DNA from: Acidothermaceae bacterium
GTDB taxonomy: Bacteria > Actinomycetota > Actinomycetes > Acidothermales > Acidothermaceae
Length of the DNA stretch: 8,071 nucleotides
Direction of reading: 5' to 3'
NCBI GenBank assembly: GCA_025925185.1
Contig: JAICLV010000110.1
Location: 1 to 8,071 of the forward strand
Part shown: piece by piece, positions 1 through 5,010 of the stretch
Numbering within the stretch: the first letter of the stretch is position 1
How the letters are laid out: each line of letters starts with the position of its first letter
Made by a program: the position numbers and the translations under genes
Notes under the pieces: generated by a model
Told to the model about the DNA's origin: nothing
Database searches by the model: none
The model's input: only the letters and a program-made list of their open reading frames with translations

Positions 1-650
1 AGGAGTTGAAGGGCGCGGCGGCCGGCGTGGTCGTGACCTCGACGGAGCCGGTCGTGGCCGGCGCGGTGGCGACGCTGAAGCCCGACAAGGCTGGGGGAAC
101 CGACATCGCCTTCACGTCGGGCGTGCCGCCGCTGTCGGGCCCGGCGATCGCCGCTGGCGGCGAGACGGCCGCCGACCGGCACACCCAGCTGCTGCTGACC
201 GCGCCGGACGCTGACGCGCACGTGCAGCTGGCGCTGGCGCCGTCGGCCGCCGACGCCGGGCCGCTGGTCAGCCCGCTCACCGTGCCCGGGGGGACGACGA
301 TGGTGCTCGATTTGCGGTCCCTGTCGTCAGACGTCGCCCCCGGCGTCGCGTTGTTGCCGCAGGGGGGCGGACCGTTGTTCGCGGCGTGGGTGCTGCAGGA
401 GACGTCCAAGAACACCGCCGACTTGACCGCCACGTCGTTGTGGGGTCGCCAAACGTCGCTGTCGCGGCCGGCCGTGAGCGCGAACCTGATGGCCGGGCTG
501 CCCGGACGCGCGGCCGCCACGACACCGCCCGCGTCCCCGCCGACGTCCCCGCCCGCGTCCCCGCCCGCGTCTGCGCCCGCGTCGGAGCCGGTGCCTGATG
601 AGCCACTTCAGTCGCCGTCGGGGTTGCCGTCGTCCCAGCCGTCGCCATAG
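1..650 (+). CDS. DUF5719-family protein, C-terminal part (5' end outside window)
   Basis: The reading frame is open from the window edge (first full codon at 3) to a TAG at 648-650, so the true start lies upstream. The visible part, about 215 residues, is rich in Ala, Gly, Val and Pro, with alternating hydrophobic stretches that suggest beta strands (for example VVAGAVATLKPD and VAPGVALLPQGGGPLFAAWVL). Composition and position beside the metallopeptidase-family and DUF3499 genes match the actinobacterial DUF5719 family. As I recall it, that family is a secreted or membrane-anchored envelope protein of unknown function. The last ~45 residues are a low-complexity Pro/Ala/Ser tail built on five PPAS-like units, probably disordered. 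A TTG at 6-8 follows an AGGAG, but this is more likely chance inside a longer gene. The 3' end overlaps the convergent minus-strand gene by 43 bp. The family call rests on context and general resemblance, not on a diagnostic motif. Confidence 0.7.
   Translation, partial: ELKGAAAGVVVTSTEPVVAGAVATLKPDKAGGTDIAFTSGVPPLSGPAIAAGGETAADRHTQLLLTAPDADAHVQLALAPSAADAGPLVSPLTVPGGTTMVLDLRSLSSDVAPGVALLPQGGGPLFAAWVLQETSKNTADLTATSLWGRQTSLSRPAVSANLMAGLPGRAAATTPPASPPTSPPASPPASAPASEPVPDEPLQSPSGLPSSQPSP
525..584 (+). repeat. Five tandem 12-bp units encoding PPAS repeats
   Basis: Five consecutive 12-bp units on the pattern CCGCCCGCGTCC (525-536, 537-548, 549-560, 561-572, 573-584) differ by only a few substitutions. 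They are in frame and read PPAS, PPTS, PPAS, PPAS, APAS in the C-terminal tail of the DUF5719-like protein. The near-identity at DNA level points to slippage-type expansion of a flexible Pro/Ala/Ser segment. Confidence 0.85.
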
Positions 651-1063
651 GTCGGGTCGACGATCTCCGGCTCGAGCCCGAGCAGCTCGGCGACCTCCTC
701 GACGACGACGTCGTGCACGAGGTCGGCCAGTTCGTCGGTGCCGACCGCGCGGGCTTCGATCGGACGGCGGTAAAGCACCACCTGCGCCGGCGTCTTCGCG
801 GTGCTGGGGTAGCACGAGCCGAGTGGAACCGGCTCGGCCGCGTCACGGCCCAGCAGCGAGGGGGGCGGAACGTCCTCGACCGCGAACTGAACCCGCTCCA
901 GCTGCGTGGCCCAGCGAGACTCGAGGTCTTCGACCGCGTCGAGCACTAAGTCGTCGAAGGTCTGCGCGCGGGTGCGCGAGATGGGCACCGCGGCGGGCGC
1001 GAGCGGCCCCCGCATGCCCCGACCCCTGCGGTCGCGCCGCGAATGGCTCACGAGCCGAAGCAT
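608..1063 (-). CDS. Zincin-like metallopeptidase-family protein with degenerate active site
   Basis: Read from the ATG at 1063-1061 this is about 151 residues. It opens with a basic RRDRRGRGMRGPLAP block, then a helical region (FDDLVLDAVEDLESRW), the core QVVLYRRPIEARA, the helix ELADLVHDVVVEEVAELLG and an acidic tail ending DDGNPDGD. The basic block, the VLYRRPIE strand and the following helix match the small zincin-like metallopeptidase family (PF06262/DUF1025), and the gene lies divergent to DUF3499 as in other actinobacteria. The HExxH zinc motif expected in the helix reads EEVAE (residues 122-126), so both metal-binding histidines are missing and protease activity is unlikely. The conserved basic block favours a start at or upstream of GTG 1051. 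The ATG at 1063 lacks a clear Shine-Dalgarno, so the exact start is uncertain (a GTG at 1156 is also in frame). The 3' end overlaps the DUF5719 gene. Confidence 0.8.
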   Translation of the reverse strand: MLRLVSHSRRDRRGRGMRGPLAPAAVPISRTRAQTFDDLVLDAVEDLESRWATQLERVQFAVEDVPPPSLLGRDAAEPVPLGSCYPSTAKTPAQVVLYRRPIEARAVGTDELADLVHDVVVEEVAELLGLEPEIVDPTYGDGWDDGNPDGD

Positions 1064-1132
1064 AAACAGCGTTCGCCGCGACACGTCGTGCACAACTGGC
1101 GGCGGATCGCGCACACCCACCCTTCGGGCGAC

Positions 1133-1138
1133 TAGCCT
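1133..1138 (+). promoter_or_regulatory. Putative -10 box for DUF3499, possibly leaderless
   Basis: TAGCCT fits the actinobacterial -10 pattern TANNNT. A start of transcription about 6-9 bases downstream would fall at or just before the GTG at 1147, which has no Shine-Dalgarno. That fits a leaderless mRNA, common in actinobacteria. No good -35 is visible. The 83-bp gap between the divergent starts at 1063 and 1147 must also hold the promoter for the minus-strand gene. Confidence 0.35.
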
Positions 1139-1146
1139 TCGCGCTC

Positions 1147-1497
1147 GTGAGCACACTTCGTCGCTGCACGCGGACCGCGTGCGGCCAGCCAGCCGTCGCG
1201 ACGCTCACGTACATGTACGCCCAGTCGACCGCGGTCGTCGGCCCGCTGGCGACCTACGCCGAGCCGCACTGCTACGACCTGTGCGCTCGTCACTCGGCGC
1301 GGCTCACCGCCCCGCGCGGCTGGGAGATCGTTCGGCTCGAGGTGACCGAGCCCGCCGGGCCGACGCCGGACGATCTCGAGGCGCTCGCCGACGCGGTGCG
1401 CGAGGCCGCCAAGCCGGCGCCGCCGTCGTCCGATCTGGGCGCGCCGTCGGTCGGCCGTCGCGGCCACCTGCGGGTGCTGCTGCCACCCCAAGACTGA
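1147..1497 (+). CDS. DUF3499 family protein (zinc-ribbon-like)
   Basis: The 116-residue protein has the DUF3499 hallmarks: an N-terminal RRCTRTACGQPA block (C7, C12), a beta-strand segment with AVVGPL, and EPHCYDLCARHSARLTAPRGWE (H41, C42, C46, H49) followed by a VRLEV strand. The C-x4-C and C-x3-C-x2-H clusters suggest one bound zinc, although no metal binding is shown by sequence alone. The C-terminal ~45 residues are Pro/Ala-rich and variable, with a short basic end (GRRGHLRVLLPPQD). The GTG start is set by the conserved N-terminus close behind it and by the -10-like box directly upstream. Function is unknown. The family is essentially actinobacterial and is usually found next to the metallopeptidase-family gene and manB, as here. 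It is transcribed alone or as the first gene before a strong hairpin at 1590-1629. Confidence 0.9.
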   Translation: MSTLRRCTRTACGQPAVATLTYMYAQSTAVVGPLATYAEPHCYDLCARHSARLTAPRGWEIVRLEVTEPAGPTPDDLEALADAVREAAKPAPPSSDLGAPSVGRRGHLRVLLPPQD

Positions 1498-1538
1498 GGG
1501 TTGGGCCTGCCTGCCTCAGGCCAGCGCTGCCGTCTGTC

Positions 1539-1594
1539 TTTCGGGTCCTCAGCTTTCGAGTCCTCAGCTTTCGAGTCCTCAGCTTTCGAGTCCT
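1539..1594 (+). repeat. 15-bp tandem repeat, about 3.7 copies
   Basis: The unit TTTCGAGTCCTCAGC occurs at 1539-1553 (one mismatch, G for A), 1554-1568 (perfect), 1569-1583 (perfect) and as an 11-base partial copy at 1584-1594. The last partial copy runs straight into the left arm of the hairpin at 1590. It is much less GC-rich than the surroundings. Confidence 0.9.
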
Positions 1595-1629
1595 TTGTCT
1601 TGAGTCACCTGCGCCTCAAGACAAAGGAC
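1590..1629 (+). terminator. Perfect 15-bp stem-loop, probable terminator of DUF3499
   Basis: The left arm GTCCTTTGTCTTGAG (1590-1604) and right arm CTCAAGACAAAGGAC (1615-1629) are exact reverse complements around a 10-base loop. The structure stands about 90 bp after the DUF3499 stop. No T-run follows, so if it terminates it would be of the U-tract-less type often proposed for actinobacteria. It is symmetrical and could act from either strand. A mobile-element remnant or a processing site is an alternative. Confidence 0.65.
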
Positions 1630-1793
1630 GCCGACGAGTCGGGGCGGCCGGCGATCCGAGATCGACCAGCCCGAAGGCGGGAGCGTGTCCCACGCCGCTC
1701 GCGCCCGGGATCACGTGTCGCCCGGTGCAATTGTCCTGTTTATCCACGACACGCCGGATGCTAAAGCTCGCGCCGCGGTTAGGCCGATAGGGG

Positions 1794-1834
1794 GAAGGTC
1801 ACCCGAACGGGCGCGGTCCAGCCGGGTGATCTTC
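1794..1834 (+). promoter_or_regulatory. Long stem-loop in leader of small zinc-ribbon gene
   Basis: GAAGGTCACCCG (1794-1805) pairs with CGGGTGATCTTC (1823-1834) over 12 base pairs, 11 Watson-Crick and one G-U, around a 17-base loop (1806-1822). It ends 28 bases before the AGGAG of the GTG start at 1874. There is no following T-run. It could be a structured 5' UTR, an attenuator or a protein-binding element. It matches no riboswitch class I can recognise. Confidence 0.5.
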
Positions 1835-1862
1835 GACTGAGAAGCCCAGCAGCTGACACCCG

Positions 1863-1867
1863 AGGAG
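1863..1867 (+). promoter_or_regulatory. Ribosome binding site fixing the GTG start at 1874
   Basis: AGGAG lies 6 bases before the GTG at 1874-1876, the best spaced Shine-Dalgarno in this stretch. It selects this GTG as the start rather than the internal ATG at 1967 (residue 32), which sits next to the first zinc-binding cysteine. Confidence 0.7.
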
Positions 1868-1873
1868 AATGCA

Positions 1874-2140
1874 GTGCCGAAGCCCGCCGCCACCCGGACG
1901 CCCCGCCAATCCGCCACCCCGCTGAGCGGCCCCGCGTCGCTGGTGAGCGCGCAACCGCGAGACCTCATGACGTGTATCGGCTGCGGCAACGAGCACGTCA
2001 CCGCGATCGCGATGACGCTGACCGACGGTTCGCGCGTCGACTTCGCCTCGTGCCACCGCTGCGAGAACCGCTGGTGGGTGCAAGACGGCACGCTCCTGAG
2101 CTTCGACATCGTGATCGAGAAGACCCGCAAGATCGCCTGA
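1874..2140 (+). CDS. Small zinc-ribbon protein, 88 aa, function unknown
   Basis: The protein starts with a ~30-residue Pro/Ser/Thr/Ala-rich, probably disordered N-terminus. It is followed by a compact zinc ribbon: C34-x2-C37 (CIGCG) and C60-x2-C63 (CHRCENRWW), 22 residues apart, with a hydrophobic strand AIAMTLTDGSRVDFAS between the knuckles. This spacing and the tryptophan pair after the second knuckle resemble TFIIS/RPB9-type ribbons found in nucleic-acid-binding or RNA-polymerase-associated proteins, but that is only a fold-level resemblance. The C-terminus (LLSFDIVIEKTRKIA) is a short hydrophobic strand with a basic end. It has its own leader with a long hairpin and a good ribosome binding site, and it precedes manB by 89 bp. 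I recognise similar small ribbon ORFs beside manB in actinobacteria only vaguely, so no gene name is offered. Confidence 0.85.
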   Translation: MPKPAATRTPRQSATPLSGPASLVSAQPRDLMTCIGCGNEHVTAIAMTLTDGSRVDFASCHRCENRWWVQDGTLLSFDIVIEKTRKIA

Positions 2141-2162
2141 CACTGCGCGGATGATCCCTGGG

Positions 2163-2168
2163 TAGGCT
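2163..2168 (+). promoter_or_regulatory. Putative -10 box for the manB operon
   Basis: TAGGCT fits the actinobacterial -10 pattern. A CTGACA at 2137-2142, overlapping the stop of the zinc-ribbon gene, is one base from TTGACA, but its 20-base spacing is longer than usual. The predicted transcription start is near 2174-2176, giving a leader of about 55 bases. Confidence 0.35.
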
Positions 2169-2169
2169 G

Positions 2170-2221
2170 CCCACTGCCGGCAAGACCTCGCCGGCGTCCG
2201 CCCGTCACCGCAGTGGGGAGG
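2170..2221 (+). promoter_or_regulatory. Stem-loop touching the manB ribosome binding site
   Basis: CCCACTGC (2170-2177) is the exact reverse complement of GCAGTGGG (2210-2217). The 32-base loop holds a smaller GC hairpin (2178-2181 with 2190-2193, extendable by shifting to GCCGGC at 2176-2181 and 2190-2195). The right arm covers the first three bases of the Shine-Dalgarno GGGGAGG (2215-2221), which stands 8 bases before the GTG at 2230. The pairing could reduce manB translation on transcripts that include the left arm. Confidence 0.4.
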
Positions 2222-2229
2222 CAGCCGTC

Positions 2230-3582
2230 GTGCGCGACCTGTCGAAGATCGTCAAGGCGTACGACATCCGCGGGGTGGTCCCCGACGAACTGGACGACGA
2301 GACGGTCCGTGCCGTGGGCGCCGCGTTCGCGCACTTCACCAAAGCGCCGTCCATCGTCGTCGCGCACGACATGCGCGAGTCGTCGGGGCCGTTCTCCCGC
2401 GCGTTCGCCGAAGGCGCCACCAGCCAAGGCGCCGACGTCGTGCTCGCCGGACTGGCCAGCACCGACATGCTGTACTTCGCCGCCGGATTCCTCGACATGC
2501 CGGGCGCGATGTTCACCGCGAGCCACAATCCCGCGAGATACAACGGCATCAAGCTGTGCCTTGCCGGCGCGAAGCCGGTCGGGCAAGAGACCGGCCTGCT
2601 CGAGATCCGCGACCTCGCGCAAAACGGGGTGCCCGCTCATGACGGCGCGCCCGGCACAGTCACCGAGCGCGATCTGGTCGCCGACTACGCGAAATTCCTG
2701 CGCGGTCTGGTCGACCTCTCCGAAATCCGGCCGTTGACCGTGGTCGTTGACGCCGGGAACGGCATGGGTGGCTACACCGTTCCGCATGTGCTGAAGGGGC
2801 TGCCGCTCGACGTCCGGCCAATGTATTTCGAGCTTGACGGCAACTTCCCCAATCACGAGGCCAATCCCATCGACCCCAAGAACCTCGTTGATTTGCAAGC
2901 AAAAGTCCGCGAGACCGGTGCTGACATCGGGCTCGCGTTCGACGGCGATGCAGACCGCTGCTTCGTCATCGACGAGCGCGGCGAGATCGTCCCGCCGTCC
3001 GCGATAACGGCGTTGGTCGCGGTGCGCGAGCTGGCGAAGTCGCCCGGCTCCAGCATCATCTACAACCTGATCACGTCGAAGGCGGTGCCGGAGATTGTCC
3101 GCGAGCACGGCGGAAACCCGGTGCGCAGCCGGGTCGGCCACTCGTTCATCAAGGCGACGATGGCCGAGACCAACGCGGTCTTCGGCGGAGAGCACTCGGC
3201 CCACTTCTACTTCCGCGACTTCTGGCGCGCCGACTCCGGCATGCTGGCGGGGCTGCACGTGCTCGCGGCGCTCGGCGAAACGTCAACCGGCACAACGCTT
3301 TCTCAGTTGTTGTCGGAGTACACCCGCTATGTGGCGTCTGGTGAGATCAACTCGACCGTCGATGACCAGGCGGCCGTCACCTCCAAGGTGCGCGAGACCT
3401 ACTCGGGCCAGGCCGGCGTCGAGCTCGACGAGCTCGACGGTCTGACCGTCACGGCGCCGACATGGTGGTTCAACCTGCGGGCGTCGAACACCGAACCGTT
3501 GCTGCGGCTCAACGTCGAGGCCGACGACAAGGCGACGCTCGACCGCGTCCGCGACGAGGTCCTTTCTTTGGTGCGCGGCTGA
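2230..3582 (+). CDS. manB: Phosphomannomutase/phosphoglucomutase
   Basis: This 450-residue enzyme of the alpha-D-phosphohexomutase family interconverts mannose-6-P and mannose-1-P (often also the glucose forms), feeding GDP-mannose for envelope glycans in the cytoplasm. All four signature sites are present: the active-site loop TASHNP with catalytic Ser98, the magnesium loop DGDADR (238-243), the sugar-specificity loop GGEHS (319-323) and the phosphate-binding loop RASNTEP (417-423). The N-terminal LSKIVKAYDIRG and the length are normal for the ManB/PMM-PGM group. The GTG start has a Shine-Dalgarno GGGGAGG 8 bases upstream. It is the first gene of a tight operon; the Trm112-like gene starts 11 bases after its stop. 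Substrate choice between mannose and glucose cannot be settled by sequence, although the GGEHS loop and the SIS-isomerase partner fit both. Expression may be affected by the hairpin over the ribosome binding site. Confidence 0.95.
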   Translation: MRDLSKIVKAYDIRGVVPDELDDETVRAVGAAFAHFTKAPSIVVAHDMRESSGPFSRAFAEGATSQGADVVLAGLASTDMLYFAAGFLDMPGAMFTASHNPARYNGIKLCLAGAKPVGQETGLLEIRDLAQNGVPAHDGAPGTVTERDLVADYAKFLRGLVDLSEIRPLTVVVDAGNGMGGYTVPHVLKGLPLDVRPMYFELDGNFPNHEANPIDPKNLVDLQAKVRETGADIGLAFDGDADRCFVIDERGEIVPPSAITALVAVRELAKSPGSSIIYNLITSKAVPEIVREHGGNPVRSRVGHSFIKATMAETNAVFGGEHSAHFYFRDFWRADSGMLAGLHVLAALGETSTGTTLSQLLSEYTRYVASGEINSTVDDQAAVTSKVRETYSGQAGVELDELDGLTVTAPTWWFNLRASNTEPLLRLNVEADDKATLDRVRDEVLSLVRG

Positions 3583-3588
3583 AAGGAG
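3583..3588 (+). promoter_or_regulatory. Ribosome binding site fixing the GTG start at 3594
   Basis: AAGGAG begins right after the manB stop and stands 5 bases before GTG 3594-3596. It supports the 75-residue Trm112-like reading rather than a longer in-frame version starting at 3462 inside manB. Confidence 0.75.
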
Positions 3589-3593
3589 CGAGG

Positions 3594-3821
3594 GTGAACC
3601 TCGACCCGTCGTTGTTGGAGATCCTGGCCTGTCCGGCGTGCCACTCGCCGCTTCGCGTCGAGCGGCTCGACGACCATCCGCAAGACGCCGACCCCGAGGA
3701 GTTGGTGTGCGCGAACGCCGACTGCCGGCGGGCGTACCCGGTGCACGACGACATCCCGGTGCTGCTCGTCGACGACGCGCGAATCCTGTCGCCCGACGCG
3801 CACGCCGCGTCACCGCGCTGA
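3594..3821 (+). CDS. Trm112-like zinc-binding protein, 75 aa
   Basis: The short protein carries the Trm112/UPF0434 pattern: an N-terminal helix (LDPSLLEILACPAC), first knuckle C13-x2-C16, an acidic linker, second knuckle C39-x4-C44 and the strand AYPVHDDIPVLLVDDA with the conserved YPV-x-DDIPVLL. In eukaryotes and archaea Trm112 is an obligate partner that stabilises SAM-dependent methyltransferases. Bacterial members are mostly uncharacterised, so a partner-protein role is inference. The start GTG follows an AAGGAG. It sits between manB and the SIS isomerase, 11 bases after the former. Its TGA overlaps an ATG that opens a five-codon micro-ORF leading to the next gene. The same position in many actinobacteria suggests coupling to the sugar-phosphate genes, but no mechanism is known to me. 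Confidence 0.9.
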   Translation: MNLDPSLLEILACPACHSPLRVERLDDHPQDADPEELVCANADCRRAYPVHDDIPVLLVDDARILSPDAHAASPR

Positions 3822-3838
3822 TGGAGTCGCCGGGCTAA
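3821..3838 (+). other. Five-codon micro-ORF bridging two operon genes
   Basis: The stop of the Trm112-like gene (TGA 3819-3821) overlaps an ATG (3821-3823), which reads M-E-S-P-G and ends at TAA 3836-3838. The last A of that stop is the first base of the ATG of the SIS gene. The TGATG and TAATG junctions could let terminating ribosomes pass from one gene to the next. It may be coincidence: the ATGGAG also supplies a GGAG at 3823-3826 for the SIS start. Confidence 0.35.
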
Positions 3839-5010
3839 TGGATCTGCAACTCGACGAGCAGCTGCTCGACGACGCCGACGCGCTCGCCGCGGCCGACCCT
3901 GCCGCAATGCTGCGCACGGTAGCGGGCTCGGGCGCCCAGGTGCGTGAGGCAGCGACGACGGCCGCCGAAGCGGGAGTCGAGTCGCTCGCCGAGGACCGAC
4001 CCCGCGCGGTCGTGCTGTCGGCGGTCGGTTCCAGCTCCGCAGCGTGCGAACTGCTGCGGGCGTTGATCGCTGACGACGTGCCGCTGCCGCTGGTCGAGGC
4101 GCCCGGACCAACGCTGCCGCGGTGGGTTGGCCCACTCGACCTGGTGATCGGCGTGTCCCGGTCGGGAACCGCGCGACCGACGCTCGAGGCGATCGCGGAG
4201 GCGGGCCGTCGCGGCTGTCGGGTGGTCACGATCGCCGGCCCGTCGTCGCCGCTGGCCGCGTTGTGCGATCGGGCGCGCGGGTTGCAGATCGCCGTCGATC
4301 GCGCGAACCGTCACACCCGCGCCAGCCTGTGGTCGCTCGCGGTCCCGTTGCTCGCCGTCGCCGACGCGCTCGGCCTGGCGGCGGTGCCGGCCAGCGAGAT
4401 GACGCTCGCCGCCGACCGGCTCGACCTGGTCGCAGACACGTGCCGTCCGAGCAGCGAGTCGTTCGTCAACCCGGCGAAGAAACTCGCGGTCGAGATCGCC
4501 GGCAACCTGCCAATCGTGTGGGGTGCCGGCGCGTTGTGCCGCACCGCCGCGAAGCGATTCGCCCGCCAACTGCACGCCAACGCGAAATACCCCGCGCTCG
4601 ACGGCGGCCTGCAAGAGGCCGCGCACGGAACCATCGCGCTGTTCGACGGGCCCTTCGCCGCTCCCTCCGCGACCGACGTCTTCCACGACCCGTTCGAGGA
4701 TGAAACGCCACAGTCGCTGCCCCTTCGGGTGCTGTTCATGCGCGACTCCGACGAAAACCCCGGGGAGTCGGCCTTGCGAGTCGCGGCCACTCGGCTCGCC
4801 GACGAACGCGGTGTGCGCACGAGCGAGCTGCTCGCCGATCCCGGGCGGCCGCTCGAGCGGTTGGCCCAGCTCATCGCGTTCGGCGACTTCGCCAGCGTGT
4901 ACCTTGCGCTCGGCATGCGGCTTGACCCGTCACCCACCCGAGCGGTGCTGGAGATGAAAGAGCGTTTGGACGACGAGCGCGAGCGTCGTGCGGACCTTGG
5001 AAACGCATGA
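3838..5010 (+). CDS. SIS-domain protein, bifunctional phosphoglucose/phosphomannose isomerase-like
   Basis: This 390-residue cytoplasmic protein has two sugar-isomerase (SIS) halves. The first shows the phosphate-binding GSSSAACEL (64-72) and SRSGTARPTLE (107-117). The second contains NPAKKLAVEIAGNLPIVWG, then RQLHANAKYPALDGGLQEAAHGT, with E260 and H263 as candidate acid/base residues. This layout matches the bifunctional PGI/PMI family, called TobH-like in some actinobacterial annotations, which interconverts glucose-6-P, fructose-6-P and mannose-6-P. Here it would supply mannose-6-P to ManB. The usual asparagine after the catalytic histidine region (EANHN-type, from memory) reads EAAHG, so activity is likely but not certain. 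It ends in a charged helix (AVLEMKERLDDERERRAD). The start ATG overlaps the micro-ORF stop, and its TGA overlaps the ATG of the CDF gene (ATGA), showing operon membership. A regulatory, non-catalytic sugar-phosphate sensor is the main alternative. Confidence 0.85.
   Translation: MDLQLDEQLLDDADALAAADPAAMLRTVAGSGAQVREAATTAAEAGVESLAEDRPRAVVLSAVGSSSAACELLRALIADDVPLPLVEAPGPTLPRWVGPLDLVIGVSRSGTARPTLEAIAEAGRRGCRVVTIAGPSSPLAALCDRARGLQIAVDRANRHTRASLWSLAVPLLAVADALGLAAVPASEMTLAADRLDLVADTCRPSSESFVNPAKKLAVEIAGNLPIVWGAGALCRTAAKRFARQLHANAKYPALDGGLQEAAHGTIALFDGPFAAPSATDVFHDPFEDETPQSLPLRVLFMRDSDENPGESALRVAATRLADERGVRTSELLADPGRPLERLAQLIAFGDFASVYLALGMRLDPSPTRAVLEMKERLDDERERRADLGNA

Larger units (their letters stand above)
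1498..1873. other. 376-bp non-coding stretch with repeat and two hairpins
   Basis: No convincing gene lies between DUF3499 and the small zinc-ribbon gene. From left to right it holds a 15-bp tandem repeat (1539-1594), a perfect 15-bp hairpin (1590-1629), a GC-rich stretch without clear signals (1630-1720), a locally AT-richer segment (1728-1765, with TTGTCC at 1731 and TTTATC at 1739 as weak -35 candidates but no good TANNNT -10), and a 12-bp-stem hairpin (1794-1834) that would lie in the leader of the next gene. An open frame from TTG 1501 to 1764 crosses the repeat but has neither codon structure nor homology that I recognise. Confidence 0.7.

Noticed and set aside
1539..1594. CRISPR-like array
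   Set aside because: The units are 15 bp and contiguous with no spacers and no cas genes nearby, so this is a simple tandem repeat.
1501..1764. 87-codon frame with a four-fold FESSA-like repeat
   Set aside because: The repeat is a DNA minisatellite whose 15-bp unit keeps any frame. There is a TTG start without a good ribosome binding site, a hairpin inside, and no codon-position bias I can see.
906..1790. 294-codon plus-strand frame running through DUF3499 and the repeat
   Set aside because: It is in a different frame from the well-supported DUF3499 and antisense to the metallopeptidase-family gene; it only stays open because of base composition.
1711..3258. 515-codon open frame on the minus strand
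   Set aside because: It lies opposite manB, whose four signature loops prove the plus strand is coding. Long antisense frames are expected in GC-rich genes, and its composition is Arg/Asp/Val-biased without motifs.
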